Shown piece after piece: positions 1-6,261 of a DNA stretch of 13,253 nucleotides. The notes under the pieces were generated by a model that searched no databases, was not told the DNA's origin, and was given only the letters and a program-made list of their open reading frames with translations. The position numbers and the translations under genes are program-made. The first letter of the stretch is position 1, and each line of letters opens with the position of its first letter. This DNA comes from an uncultured Lachnospiraceae bacterium (lineage in GTDB: Bacteria > Bacillota_A > Clostridia > Lachnospirales > Lachnospiraceae), in contig CAJUFW010000051.1 in the NCBI GenBank assembly GCA_910585655.1, positions 1 to 13,253 of the forward strand. Direction: 5' to 3'.

Positions 1-495
1 GTACTAGGAATTCTTCTCTCAAATAGGGTAATTTTAAAGATACCTACTACTGTACAAATTGTATCGACCTTTCGTATGCCTTCCAATCCTTCTTTCGACT
101 TTGAGGATGTCTGATAGGCAGTCCAAAATGCTTCTTTATATCAGATCCCCTTGGGCTTTGAAATGCTCCTATGCCTCTCAACCTTTGTCTACTTTTGGGG
201 ATTTGTTATCTTTTTCTGATATTCACTTTTCAGCTACCTCTCACTTTTCGGCATGTCCACAGGTTGGGATTTCATCCGTTATTTCAGACCTAGCACTCCT
301 ATATGATTTCCCCTAGTGGGAATCAACATTTCAAGCAATCTCTTTCGCTTGCCGTGTCTATCTTTTAAAAAATCCTCTTTTCTATTTTATAATATTTTTA
401 TATAATGAGGATATGCAAAAGAGGCACCTGTCTATCCAAAAATAAAACAGGAATTAAGCAGCGTAAAAAAATCAACACTTTATGGAGGGAATACC
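1..495. other. Left intergenic region without a convincing gene
   Basis: About 495 bases in which I find no gene I can defend. An open frame of 85 codons at 59-316 on the plus strand has no ribosome binding site and low-complexity-like composition. A shorter minus-strand frame (about 48-210) reads ...KKHFGLPIRHPQSRKK... and has no recognisable start. The stretch 365-406 is very AT-rich and holds two TATAAT hexamers (388-393 and 401-406) that could serve as -10 elements for the gene at 496, but neither has a good -35. Three similar short words at 189-252 are listed separately. Confidence 0.5.
184..262. repeat. Short repeated words, possible insertion-sequence end
   Basis: Three related words recur here on the plus strand: CTACTTTTGGGG (189-200), CACTTTTCAGC (224-234) and CACTTTTCGGC (242-252). 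The last two are spaced 18 bases start to start. Multiple short repeats of this kind near a terminus are typical of IS21-family element ends, which makes an IS remnant possible. No transposase is visible in the window, and no terminal inverted repeat partner or target duplication can be shown, so this remains a suggestion. Confidence 0.25.
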
Positions 496-909
496 ATGCT
501 TAAACATATACCATCTCAATCAACCATGATAGAATTGCTTGGGCAATCTTTGTTTAAAATTTGGCAAGAATTATGTTTGGTTATTGAGGAAAAATACGAA
601 ATGGAACAGTTGTGGAACACTGGTGGTAAAAATTGGACTTACGAGTATAAATATCGCAGAGGAGGTAAAACACTATGCTGCCTATACGCCAAGCATAATT
701 GTGTTGGCTTCCTGATTATCTTTGGAAAAGCAGAAAGAAAAAAACTGGAAGATATAAGGGATACTCTCTCTAGCGCTATTTGTAACCAATATGATGATGC
801 AAAAATCTATCATGATGGAAAATGGGTCATGTTTGAACCGACGAATACCGCTGAATTTGATGATTATATGAAATTGTTGGCGATTAAAAGAAAACCAAAT
901 CGAAAATAA
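496..909 (+). CDS. DUF3788 domain protein
   Basis: Encodes 137 residues that match my memory of the DUF3788 family: a small cytosolic protein with an N-terminal helix pair (LFKIWQELCLVIEEKYEM, about 19-36), a central strand region with the typical R-x-G-K-T-L-C pattern (RRGGKTLCCLY, 54-64), and a C-terminal part with YHDGKWVMF (105-113) and the basic end LLAIKRKPNRK. Length is normal for the family. The start is well supported: GGAGGG at 484-489 lies six bases before ATG. The function of DUF3788 is not known. The next frame-compatible sequence, after the TAA stop, is a GyrI-like domain relic; genes of the GyrI/AraC effector-binding type often live near DUF3788 genes in clostridia, but any functional link here is inference. 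Confidence 0.85.
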   Translation: MLKHIPSQSTMIELLGQSLFKIWQELCLVIEEKYEMEQLWNTGGKNWTYEYKYRRGGKTLCCLYAKHNCVGFLIIFGKAERKKLEDIRDTLSSAICNQYDDAKIYHDGKWVMFEPTNTAEFDDYMKLLAIKRKPNRK

Positions 910-915
910 CAGCTC

Positions 916-1185
916 CTGTTTAAACCTCTCTTTTTTGTAGCGGTATCTTCGTCCGCTGATATCGGCAATTCTTTAGGCGAATATATAGTTCCCGCCTGCA
1001 CATGGGCTATTTTTAGCGGAACTGGTACAGATATATCAATTCAGGAGTTAGAGCGACGCATTATAACAGAGTGGCTTCCAACCTCCGGATTTGAATTTGA
1101 TAACGCTCCCGATATAGAGGTCTATCTAAATTCCGATCCCAATCAGATGCAATATGAAGTTTGGCTGCCAATCAGAAAAGTATGA
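916..1185 (+). pseudogene. GyrI-like effector-binding domain, C-terminal relic
   Basis: Translating the frame that continues from the stop of the preceding gene gives about 89 codons without interruption, ending at TGA 1183-1185. The product contains EYIVPACTWAIFSGTG, EWLPTSGFEFDNAPDIEVY and a closing YEVWLPIRK. This is the standard C-terminal half of a GyrI-like small-molecule binding domain, as found at the C-terminus of many AraC-family regulators or as a stand-alone protein. There is no start codon or ribosome binding site, and the N-terminal half of the domain is missing, so this is a fragment. It lies in the same frame as the DUF3788 gene, separated only by a single TAA at 907-909, so it could be reached by stop-codon readthrough; a remnant left by deletion is the simpler reading. 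Confidence 0.75.
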
Positions 1186-1194
1186 GGTTACAAT

Positions 1195-1340
1195 ATGACA
1201 GATAACAACTGTAAACGTGAAATCAAAGCTGCCGTTTTTCTTTGCGAGCCGATTGATCCGTTAAAGGTATTTTCCAGGAGCTAAGCAGTGAAAAAACAAT
1301 AGGATATACGTATAATTTCTCCAAAAACTGGTTATCCTAA
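1195..1340 (+). pseudogene. Small decayed ORF of unknown function
   Basis: An ATG at 1195, preceded by GAGG at 1184-1187 with suitable spacing, opens a frame of 29 codons (MTDNNCKREIKAAVFLC...) that stops at TAA 1282-1284. If the frame is shifted by one base near 1277, the reading continues as ELSSEKTIGYTYNFSKNW and ends at TAA 1338-1340. The continuation looks protein-like, so I read this as a small gene of about 48 residues broken by a frameshift. I do not recognise the family. The weak alternative is that only the 29-residue peptide is real. Its closeness to the GyrI-like relic suggests both belonged to one older, now degraded, locus. Confidence 0.35.
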
Positions 1341-1384
1341 CCGATAAAATAACGTATCACATCCTAAAAGTGAGGTGAACTTAC

Positions 1385-1543
1385 ATGGAAACAAACTTAC
1401 ATTGTTCCCCTATCTATTCTGTTTTGTTTTATATGTATCATCAGACCGAGGAACTGACTTTAGGTCAGTTAGAGGATACTGTCGAACAAGGATGGATTAC
1501 CGCAGATGAAAAAAATGCTATTTTAGCCGAAATCAACTGTTAA
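1385..1543 (+). CDS. Small hypothetical protein, 52 residues
   Basis: The ORF starts at ATG 1385 with a strong ribosome binding site (GTGAGGTGA, about 1369-1377) and ends at TAA 1541-1543. The product begins METNLHCSPIYSVLFYMYHQ and continues with a helix-turn-helix-like pattern, LTLGQLEDTVEQGWITADEK, followed by a short amphipathic helix. The pattern of a hydrophobic N-terminal helix, then an L-x-x-L-x-x-x-V-x-x-G-x-I-T-x-x-E repeat-like turn, is seen in many tiny phage and mobile-element proteins, for example XkdX-like ones, but I cannot assign it. The ribosome binding site and coding look make it more likely real than not. A hairpin follows at 1559-1583. Confidence 0.55.
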   Translation: METNLHCSPIYSVLFYMYHQTEELTLGQLEDTVEQGWITADEKNAILAEINC

Positions 1544-1558
1544 AGCAGACAACGGAGC

Positions 1559-1583
1559 AGATGGCGGTGATAAACCGCCATCT
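1559..1583. terminator. Hairpin between convergent genes
   Basis: A perfect 9-bp stem, AGATGGCGG (1559-1567) with CCGCCATCT (1575-1583), and a 7-base loop. It lies between the end of the 52-residue ORF on the plus strand and the end of the membrane protein gene on the minus strand, where a bidirectional terminator would be expected. Neither side has a proper T-run, so termination strength is uncertain. Confidence 0.5.
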
Positions 1584-1667
1584 CTCACACTATAAAATCT
1601 ACTGGCATTTCGTTCCTATTACAGCAGATAATGATTTTCTTTGTTGGCAATCTGCAAACTAACCAAC

Positions 1668-2345
1668 TTATATTTCGCATAACCTCCCTTCCCGCTTCAT
1701 AGCAAAATACCCGATCAGTACCGTCCATACATAGGCGCAGGTCTTTGGAATCATCAGCATACCAATCAGAGGAATCATATCCGCCCACAATACTACCGGA
1801 ATATAAAAGCCAAAGCTTAACACAATCGTCAGCCACATCCAGCGAAACGCCTTATCTTTATGTGCCTTTGCGCTGCGGTAGAACAATACGATTACCAAAA
1901 GACCCAGCAGGGCAAAAGGGATATTGCGGTAGATTCCCCAGGAAAGAGGCGCTTCGGCGCTCAGCCATTGATTGTGAGGCATCATACATAGTACAATCCT
2001 TAGACCTGCCAGAGCATACACAGCGGTGGTAAGACTGGTTTGACCCTCGATCCGATACCGCTTCCGCCAGACATAATAGAGTAACACATAGAAAATCGTC
2101 ATCGTAACCGAGGTGATCCATTTTCCAATGCCCAAAGGAACCGTGTAATGCTCCAGACCAGTGGTACATAAAGCAAACGCACGGGGAACCAAATGAAACG
2201 AGTCTCCCGCTCCCAGTACTACAGCCATCCATCCAAACAAACGAAATTGGCTCTCTCCTTTGCTGCCTCGGATCATCAAAATCCCAATGGTAATAACAGA
2301 AATCAAATAGACAGCATCAAATACAGTTTCTACAATCGCTTGCAT
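1668..2345 (-). CDS. Polytopic membrane protein of unknown function
   Basis: Encodes 225 residues with about seven hydrophobic segments (roughly 7-25, 36-57, 72-92, 104-121, 140-157, 167-187 and 190-214), separated by short charged loops such as RGSKGESQ, WRKRYRIEGQ and RSAKAHKDK. It is therefore an integral membrane protein without a separate signal peptide. A distinctive GDSFHLVPR stretch (47-55) sits at the end of the second segment. I do not recognise a named family or a transport motif. The start is supported by AAAGGAG (2354-2360 on the complement) about eight bases before ATG. The gene lies downstream of tetR on the same strand, and its promoter region carries a palindrome nearly identical to the one in front of tetR, so it is probably the regulator's target, perhaps in envelope stress or small-molecule export; that role is inferred. 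Confidence 0.8.
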   Translation of the reverse strand: MQAIVETVFDAVYLISVITIGILMIRGSKGESQFRLFGWMAVVLGAGDSFHLVPRAFALCTTGLEHYTVPLGIGKWITSVTMTIFYVLLYYVWRKRYRIEGQTSLTTAVYALAGLRIVLCMMPHNQWLSAEAPLSWGIYRNIPFALLGLLVIVLFYRSAKAHKDKAFRWMWLTIVLSFGFYIPVVLWADMIPLIGMLMIPKTCAYVWTVLIGYFAMKREGRLCEI

Positions 2346-2431
2346 CCTTTATTCTCCTTTATTTTTTATTTTGAACTACAGCGGAGACAAGTCCCGCTCT
2401 GCTATAGTTACAATCCACTCGTAACCTTACA

Positions 2432-2446
2432 ATGAACATTGTTCAT
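2432..2446. promoter_or_regulatory. Putative TetR operator of the membrane protein gene
   Basis: The 15-base palindrome ATGAAC-ATT-GTTCAT (17 bases with the flanking A/T pair) matches the one in the tetR promoter in both arms and in spacing. On the minus strand it directly abuts a TAAAAT hexamer that can serve as a -10 element, exactly the arrangement seen in front of tetR. It lies 87 bases upstream of the membrane protein start. Binding here would block transcription start. Confidence 0.7.
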
Positions 2447-2461
2447 TTTATGGTGAAAAAT

Positions 2462-2480
2462 AATTCCACAAAGTGGAATT
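2462..2480 (-). terminator. Palindrome, likely weak terminator of tetR
   Basis: AATTCCAC (2462-2469) and GTGGAATT (2473-2480) form a perfect 8-bp stem with a 3-base loop. On the minus strand it is followed by ATTTTT, so it may terminate tetR transcription. It also covers the region where the -35 of the downstream membrane protein gene should lie, so a second regulatory role is possible. Confidence 0.4.
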
Positions 2481-2516
2481 CCCGCAGCAAGTGCATTCGC
2501 CGGAAGACAATATCCT

Positions 2517-2544
2517 CCATCCGCGCGAGTGTGCATCCTGCCTG
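2517..2544. repeat. Dispersed 28-bp repeat, copy 1
   Basis: This 28-base stretch (CCATCCGCGCGAGTGTGCAT followed by CCTGCCTG) recurs with 26 of 28 identical bases at 10560-10587. Here it continues into two further palindromes: CCTGCC-TGC-GGCAGG (2537-2551) and GTCGC-TTTT-GCGAC (2551-2564). It lies in the gap between tetR and the membrane protein gene and does not look coding. It may be a dispersed intergenic repeat family. Confidence 0.6.
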
Positions 2545-2588
2545 CGGCAGGTCGCTTTTGCGACGTGTTATCATAATTCAGTGGATTT

Positions 2589-3146
2589 TTAGTAAAGAGT
2601 CCTGCGCACAATCTCCAATACCGCAGTAGAGTCATAATCCTGACGCAGTAAAGCAGACAGCATCAGAGAAAATAAGACATCTGCAAATCTTTCCGCTGTA
2701 AACTGCTCTGTAAACGCATCTGCCCTGATTCGGGTATCCTGCTTTAAAACAGAACACAATTCATCCAGGATATGCTGCCAAGCTTGCTGCATTTTTCGTT
2801 TTCCGTCGGATTTATCCTCCTGCATAAAGCCCAAAGAATGCAGCGTAAAAAAATCAGGATACTGCCTATGACCATACTCCATCTGTTCATACATCCAGGC
2901 AATACAGGCTTGTGTATCCAAAAACACCGTTTTACCCTGGGGACGATGGAAAATCTCATGCCAGATGCTTTCTACCACAGCGCTTACTAACGCGGCTTTA
3001 GAATCAAAATAATTGTAAATAGATCCTACCGATACCTTACATGCTGCCGCGACAGAACGGATATTGATGGCAGCCCATCCTTGTTGCTGAATCAGGTTCC
3101 GGCTGGCTTTTAAAATTTCCTCTTTTGATGTTACAACGGTATTCAT
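2589..3146 (-). CDS. TetR/AcrR family transcriptional regulator
   Basis: Encodes 185 residues, a normal TetR length. The N-terminal DNA-binding domain (about 8-55) shows the family pattern: ILKASRNLIQQQGWAAINIR, then the recognition helix-turn-helix SVAAACKVSVGSIYNYFDSK (31-50) with the typical G-x-(I/L)-Y-x-Y/H-F-x-x-K signature. The C-terminal half is a variable helical ligand-binding and dimerisation domain. It has a near-perfect promoter (TTGACA-17-TATAAT) with a palindromic operator overlapping the -10, and a second operator in front of the downstream membrane protein gene. It is thus probably an autorepressor that also represses that gene until a small molecule binds. Start chosen from GAGGTGAT just upstream of ATG. 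Confidence 0.92.
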   Translation of the reverse strand: MNTVVTSKEEILKASRNLIQQQGWAAINIRSVAAACKVSVGSIYNYFDSKAALVSAVVESIWHEIFHRPQGKTVFLDTQACIAWMYEQMEYGHRQYPDFFTLHSLGFMQEDKSDGKRKMQQAWQHILDELCSVLKQDTRIRADAFTEQFTAERFADVLFSLMLSALLRQDYDSTAVLEIVRRTLY

Positions 3147-3160
3147 CTTATCACCTCAAT

Positions 3161-3175
3161 ATGAACTATGTTCAT
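3161..3175. promoter_or_regulatory. Putative TetR autoregulatory operator
   Basis: The palindrome ATGAAC-TAT-GTTCAT lies between the -10 of the tetR promoter, which it overlaps by two bases, and the ribosome binding site. Both six-base arms are identical to those of the palindrome at 2432-2446. A position over the transcription start is typical of TetR-family autorepression. Confidence 0.75.
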
Positions 3176-3202
3176 TATAGTAGATTGCAGTTATATTGTC
3201 AA
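3174..3202 (-). promoter_or_regulatory. tetR promoter, consensus sigma-A
   Basis: On the minus strand TTGACA (3202-3197) and TATAAT (3179-3174) are separated by exactly 17 bases, a perfect vegetative promoter. A repressed consensus promoter fits a gene that is controlled by its own product. Confidence 0.9.
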
Positions 3203-3226
3203 GTATTTTTGAAAAATAACTGCAAA

Positions 3227-3256
3227 CAGGCAGAGGAAGCTTTTTTCCTCTGCCTG
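3227..3256 (-). terminator. Terminator of the nitroreductase gene
   Basis: A perfect 12-bp stem, CAGGCAGAGGAA (3227-3238) with TTCCTCTGCCTG (3245-3256), and a 6-base loop, 38 bases after the nitroreductase stop on the minus strand. The T-run following on that strand is short (TTT). It separates the nitroreductase from the tetR promoter, so the two genes are independently transcribed. Confidence 0.75.
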
Positions 3257-3293
3257 CTATTATACAAACTGCAAAAAAACTACTGGTTTCTGT

Positions 3294-3815
3294 CTATACC
3301 CGAATCACATATCCTTCTTTTCTAGGCTTTGGCTCCGGGGCTGGATCTTCGGCATATCCAAGGATACAATGCCCGATTCCGGCATAATCGCCCTCAATAC
3401 CCCATTTTGCCAGAAGAGCCTTTCCTTCCTCACTTTCAAATTCCTCTCTGGCACGGTGAATCCAGCAGGAATCTACGCCTACTGCATGGGCAGCGTTCAT
3501 AAGATTGCCCATTACCAGGCTTCCATCCTCAATATAAGTATGGCGGCTCTTGTCTGCAAGTACCAAAATCATCATCGGCGCGCCATAAAAAGGATTTGCA
3601 TCTGGATTTCCCATAACGGCGCCATTCATCCTCCGAAGCTGATCCATGGTCTGTGGATCCTGAATGACGACCATTAACGGAGACTGCGCTCCCATACCGG
3701 TCGGCGCATACATTCCAGCCTCTAAAATAGCTTCTAGCTGCTCCTCTGCCACCATATCCGGTTTGAATTTTCGGATACTCCGTCTTGTTTTTAAATCCTC
3801 TAATGTTTCTCTCAT
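3294..3815 (-). CDS. Nitroreductase family protein
   Basis: Encodes 173 residues typical of FMN-dependent nitroreductases, cytosolic oxidoreductases that use NAD(P)H to reduce nitro groups, quinones or related substrates. Visible hallmarks are the N-terminal FMN-phosphate-binding RRSIRKF (11-17), APTGMGAQ (37-44) with the nearby hydrophobic strand LMVVIQ, a central YGAPMMILVLAD, GSLVMGNLMNAAHAVGVDSC in the middle, and a C-terminal GYAED-PAPEPKPRK (the family's usual G-Y-x-x-x-x-x-P-x-x-K/R end). Length is at the short end but normal. The ribosome binding site is AAAGGGG upstream of ATG. The physiological substrate cannot be read from sequence. The gene ends before a good hairpin and is separate from tetR. 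Confidence 0.9.
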   Translation of the reverse strand: MRETLEDLKTRRSIRKFKPDMVAEEQLEAILEAGMYAPTGMGAQSPLMVVIQDPQTMDQLRRMNGAVMGNPDANPFYGAPMMILVLADKSRHTYIEDGSLVMGNLMNAAHAVGVDSCWIHRAREEFESEEGKALLAKWGIEGDYAGIGHCILGYAEDPAPEPKPRKEGYVIRV

Positions 3816-3854
3816 CTTTTATACCCCTTTCCTTTCTAGTCCTTTCTATTTTAA

Positions 3855-3875
3855 GCTCTCCTTTTTTAGAAGAGC
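3855..3875 (-). other. Imperfect hairpin upstream of the nitroreductase
   Basis: GCTCTCCT (3855-3862) and AGAAGAGC (3868-3875) can pair over 8 positions with one G-U. It lies between the dead winged-helix gene and the nitroreductase start, in the presumed leader of the latter. It could be an old terminator of the dead gene. No clear T-run follows. Confidence 0.3.
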
Positions 3876-3887
3876 CCAAAAAGCTTC

Positions 3888-4335
3888 CTAACCGCGTTCG
3901 TGAAAAGCAGCAAAACGCTTTATGGCTGTCTGAATTTGCTTCTCCATTGTTTTATTTGGCTTAACATCTGGCTCATATCAAAGATTTGGCACCTGCAATA
4001 ACTGGTTTTTCTTATCATATACGATCTCAATTCTGCCAACAAAACGTTCTCCATACAAAATCGGTAGTACATAATATCCAAACTTCCGCTTGGAGGCAGG
4101 CGTATAGATTTCCCATTTATAAGAAAATCCTTTGCTCCTCTTCCCAAGCTTTTATGTCTTCTGCGAGAGCGTAAAGACTATCTTTTATCCCTTCTACCTG
4201 AACCAAGCCGATCTGCCCCTCTTCTAACAAAGCGGAAAAAACAGCCGTTCGCTCCGCTGCTTTCAGCCCTGGAATCCCCAGCCATGCGTTGCCCTCATTC
4301 CTGGTAAGGTATTTCTGATATCCTGTAGTTACAAT
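3888..4335 (-). pseudogene. YcaQ-type winged-helix protein, degraded
   Basis: The minus strand encodes recognisable pieces of the YcaQ/AlkZ-like winged-helix family, whose known members are DNA glycosylases acting on interstrand crosslinks. From its 5' end: AWLGIPGLKAAERTAVFSAL then VEGIKDSLYALAEDIKAWEE; then, in another frame from about 4132 on, KGFSYKWEIYTPASKRKFGY, YVLPILYGERFVGRIE and LLQVPNL. An in-frame TGA (3978-3980) follows where the family has tryptophan, and after it the frame continues as YEPDVKPNKTMEKQIQTAIK to a TAG at 3888-3890. So there are four lesions: a missing N-terminal half, an internal deletion plus frameshift (the usual APLD-x-x-x-W-D-R region is gone), and a nonsense codon. 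It has no start codon and is dead. Confidence 0.85.
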
Positions 4336-4405
4336 AATTAAATTATACTATACTTGTCCTTGTATTTCAATCGAATAAATAATCGAACGTTTTTTCTCTT
4401 TCCAC

Positions 4406-4434
4406 TTGCCTTTTCCTATTTGCTTTTGTATAAT
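4406..4434 (+). promoter_or_regulatory. Promoter of the sngABC operon
   Basis: TTGCCT (4406-4411) and TATAAT (4429-4434) are 17 bases apart. The -10 is perfect and the -35 matches four of six consensus positions. Transcription would start near 4441, about 65 bases before the first gene. The leader has no obvious operator; a direct repeat AATCGAA flanks the region upstream (around 4369-4387). Confidence 0.7.
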
Positions 4435-4506
4435 GTTTTATAGAAAAAAGCGGAAAAACAATTTATCAGTACCGGATAACATACTGATGAAAGAAGGATG
4501 ATGATT

Positions 4507-6147
4507 ATGAAGAGGGATAACGGCAGCTCCTACAAACGTTCTGTTTCCACTCTGCCGGACGGAAGCTTTTATGAGATTGAATATGATACGACACCTTTTC
4601 CCGGCGTGGGGAAATTTGTCCGTACTTCACAAAAACTTACCCCGCCGGAACATAACCAGGAGCTGCAGCTTCGCAGAAAGTTTCAGAGTATGAGAGAGAT
4701 CGCCCGGCAAAATCGTACCAGATACCCGGATTCCCAGTTTTTTGATCCGGTTGTCCGAAATCATAACTCCCGGATTTTTTATAAACAGGCGGTGTATATG
4801 GAGGATGTTACGGATGATTACGACGGCATTTCCAATTTTACCTCCTATTATCCCAGCTATCAGCAGATGGGTTTTGAACAACTTCGGACTTATTTTAGCT
4901 GGCGCGCCCAGGTCAGGAAAGGAATCGTTTCGGAAATTCCGCTTTCCTACGCATATGTCTATTTATATGAGTTGCTTATGAATATCGGAGTCGGCAGCTA
5001 TGAAGAGGGATTGGAACGTCTTCTTGCATTCTGGATGGAATTCCGGGACTATGACGATTCCCTCGACCACTATGTTCCCCAATGGCTAAAGGACTATCAT
5101 ATTTACTACCCGCTTCCCTGGAGCTTTGAGGAATTTGTTCGGGAAAAAAAGCTGACGGAATTTTTCCCGGATCTGGCTGCTCCACAGGACGACTATGCCC
5201 TTTTTCGTCCGCTCTCCCGTTATGAAATAGAAAAATCCTCTTTTTATACCGAAGATCGAAAGGAACTGATTCACGACTGTTTCCTGTTTGTAATCCATCG
5301 GCTTCGTCAGCTCTTTTCCCAATACGACCTGGATTTCGATGTGGCAGTCTTTCGACCTACGCAAAATATGACAGCTTGGACACCTTTTCAAAAAGCATTG
5401 TTTTATCCTTGGATAAAACAGCCGGATCGACGAGTGGTCTTTTCTCCCCAGGAGCTGTACGTCTGCTGCAACAACAAATGGACTGCCAGCGCTCTCTTGC
5501 TTTCCGAACGAAACCGAAGATTTGTCAGTTATATTTTAAAGCAGATGGAAGTCGCTCTGCGTCAAATCACACAGTATCGTTATAAACTGTCTGCTTCTTT
5601 AGGCGCCGTCAGCGACGAAATCCTTCATTTTATACAAGCTCATGATATCAGCTTTGAAGCGGTTATCAAAGAAGCAGTCAAGGATTTTTACAAAGAATGG
5701 AACAAAGTAATCGTACAGGTGGATGAAACCGCTCTGCGCCGTATCCGGCAGGAAGCGTTGGTAACACAAGAAAGGCTGACTGTACCAGAGGAAGAAGACG
5801 ACAGGAAAAATATTCCTTCCAACCAAGAGCCAGTCGCTGCAGAAAGCAAACCACCGGAAGATGACAAAAACACCCTTCTGTCTGCTCCGCAACCATCCTC
5901 TTCCCCTTGGTCTCCTTGGGCAGAACTCTTTGACCGCCTAAGCGAGCTGGAACGTTCCGTGTTATCCGACCTCCTACAAGGCACTCTCTCCCTTCCCGAA
6001 GCGGCACGCCGCCAAGGACTTCTCCCAGAAGTATTGGCAGACAGCATAAACGAAAAAGCCGCCGACTGTATCGGAGACAGCCTAATGGACGAAGACTTCC
6101 AACTATACGACGATTATATCGAACCACTACAGCAACTGCAAACTTAA
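4507..6147 (+). CDS. sngA: SngA: Shango TerB-N/TerB-C domain protein
   Basis: First gene of a three-gene set that I identify as the anti-phage system Shango (TerB-domain protein, ATPase, helicase). The 546-residue product (numbers below count from the upstream ATG at 4498, three codons earlier) has a TerB-N region at about 105-225, with YPSYQQMGFEQLRTYFSWR, LSYAYVYLYELLMNIGV and WLKDYHIYY. A helical middle follows, then an acidic, Pro/Ser-rich linker (428-472) and a TerB-C region (about 475-545) with LSLPEAARRQGLLPEVLADS, INEKAADCIGDSLM and a closing YDDYIEPL. No transmembrane segment or catalytic motif is visible. TerB-type domains are tied to phage and stress-response systems; their biochemical role is unclear. 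Three ATGs occur in a row (4498, 4501, 4507); AGAAGGA at 4492-4498 is properly spaced only for 4507. The stop lies inside the first unit of a tandem hairpin repeat. Confidence 0.88.
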   Translation: MKRDNGSSYKRSVSTLPDGSFYEIEYDTTPFPGVGKFVRTSQKLTPPEHNQELQLRRKFQSMREIARQNRTRYPDSQFFDPVVRNHNSRIFYKQAVYMEDVTDDYDGISNFTSYYPSYQQMGFEQLRTYFSWRAQVRKGIVSEIPLSYAYVYLYELLMNIGVGSYEEGLERLLAFWMEFRDYDDSLDHYVPQWLKDYHIYYPLPWSFEEFVREKKLTEFFPDLAAPQDDYALFRPLSRYEIEKSSFYTEDRKELIHDCFLFVIHRLRQLFSQYDLDFDVAVFRPTQNMTAWTPFQKALFYPWIKQPDRRVVFSPQELYVCCNNKWTASALLLSERNRRFVSYILKQMEVALRQITQYRYKLSASLGAVSDEILHFIQAHDISFEAVIKEAVKDFYKEWNKVIVQVDETALRRIRQEALVTQERLTVPEEEDDRKNIPSNQEPVAAESKPPEDDKNTLLSAPQPSSSPWSPWAELFDRLSELERSVLSDLLQGTLSLPEAARRQGLLPEVLADSINEKAADCIGDSLMDEDFQLYDDYIEPLQQLQT

Positions 6148-6153
6148 AAATCA

Positions 6154-6246
6154 GCAGTTTCTCCGGAAGAGCCCAGCTCGATTTTCTGACGCGACTTATG
6201 CGGCAGGAAATTGAGCTAAGGAAGGGGCTCTGTAGGAGAGAACTGC
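6154..6246 (+). ncRNA. Long hairpin, unit 1 of a structured intergenic element
   Basis: The unit can fold into a hairpin of about 93 nt with roughly 35 base pairs. From outside in: 6154-6164 with 6235-6246 (11 bp, one bulged G); a 3x3 internal loop; 6168-6174 with 6225-6231 (AGAGCCC/GGGCTCT, 7 bp); a 7-nt bulge on the 3' side (6218-6224); 6175-6188 with 6204-6217 (14 bp, two G-U pairs); and a CGC/GCG tip with loop GACTTAT (6193-6199). There is no T-run after it, so it is not a normal terminator. G-U pairs preserving the stem hint at function as RNA, but a DNA palindrome is equally possible. I know of no named RNA family that it matches. Confidence 0.7.
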
Positions 6247-6261
6247 GGAACTTAAAAATCA

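Noticed and set aside
59..316. 85-codon plus-strand open frame at the left edge
   Set aside because: No ribosome binding site, no recognisable domain, and a composition rich in Ser/Leu/Phe typical of chance frames in AT-rich DNA.
2408..2635. 75-codon minus-strand frame between tetR and the membrane gene
   Set aside because: It runs through the dispersed repeat, two hairpins and the operator, and overlaps the end of tetR; regulatory sequence explains the region better.
3920..4147. 75-codon minus-strand ORF beginning MGRGAKDF
   Set aside because: It is an out-of-frame shadow of the degraded winged-helix gene, whose protein similarity lies in a neighbouring frame.
6154..6246. The hairpin as a rho-independent terminator of sngA
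   Set aside because: No T-run after either copy, and sngB-sngC downstream have no clear promoter of their own.
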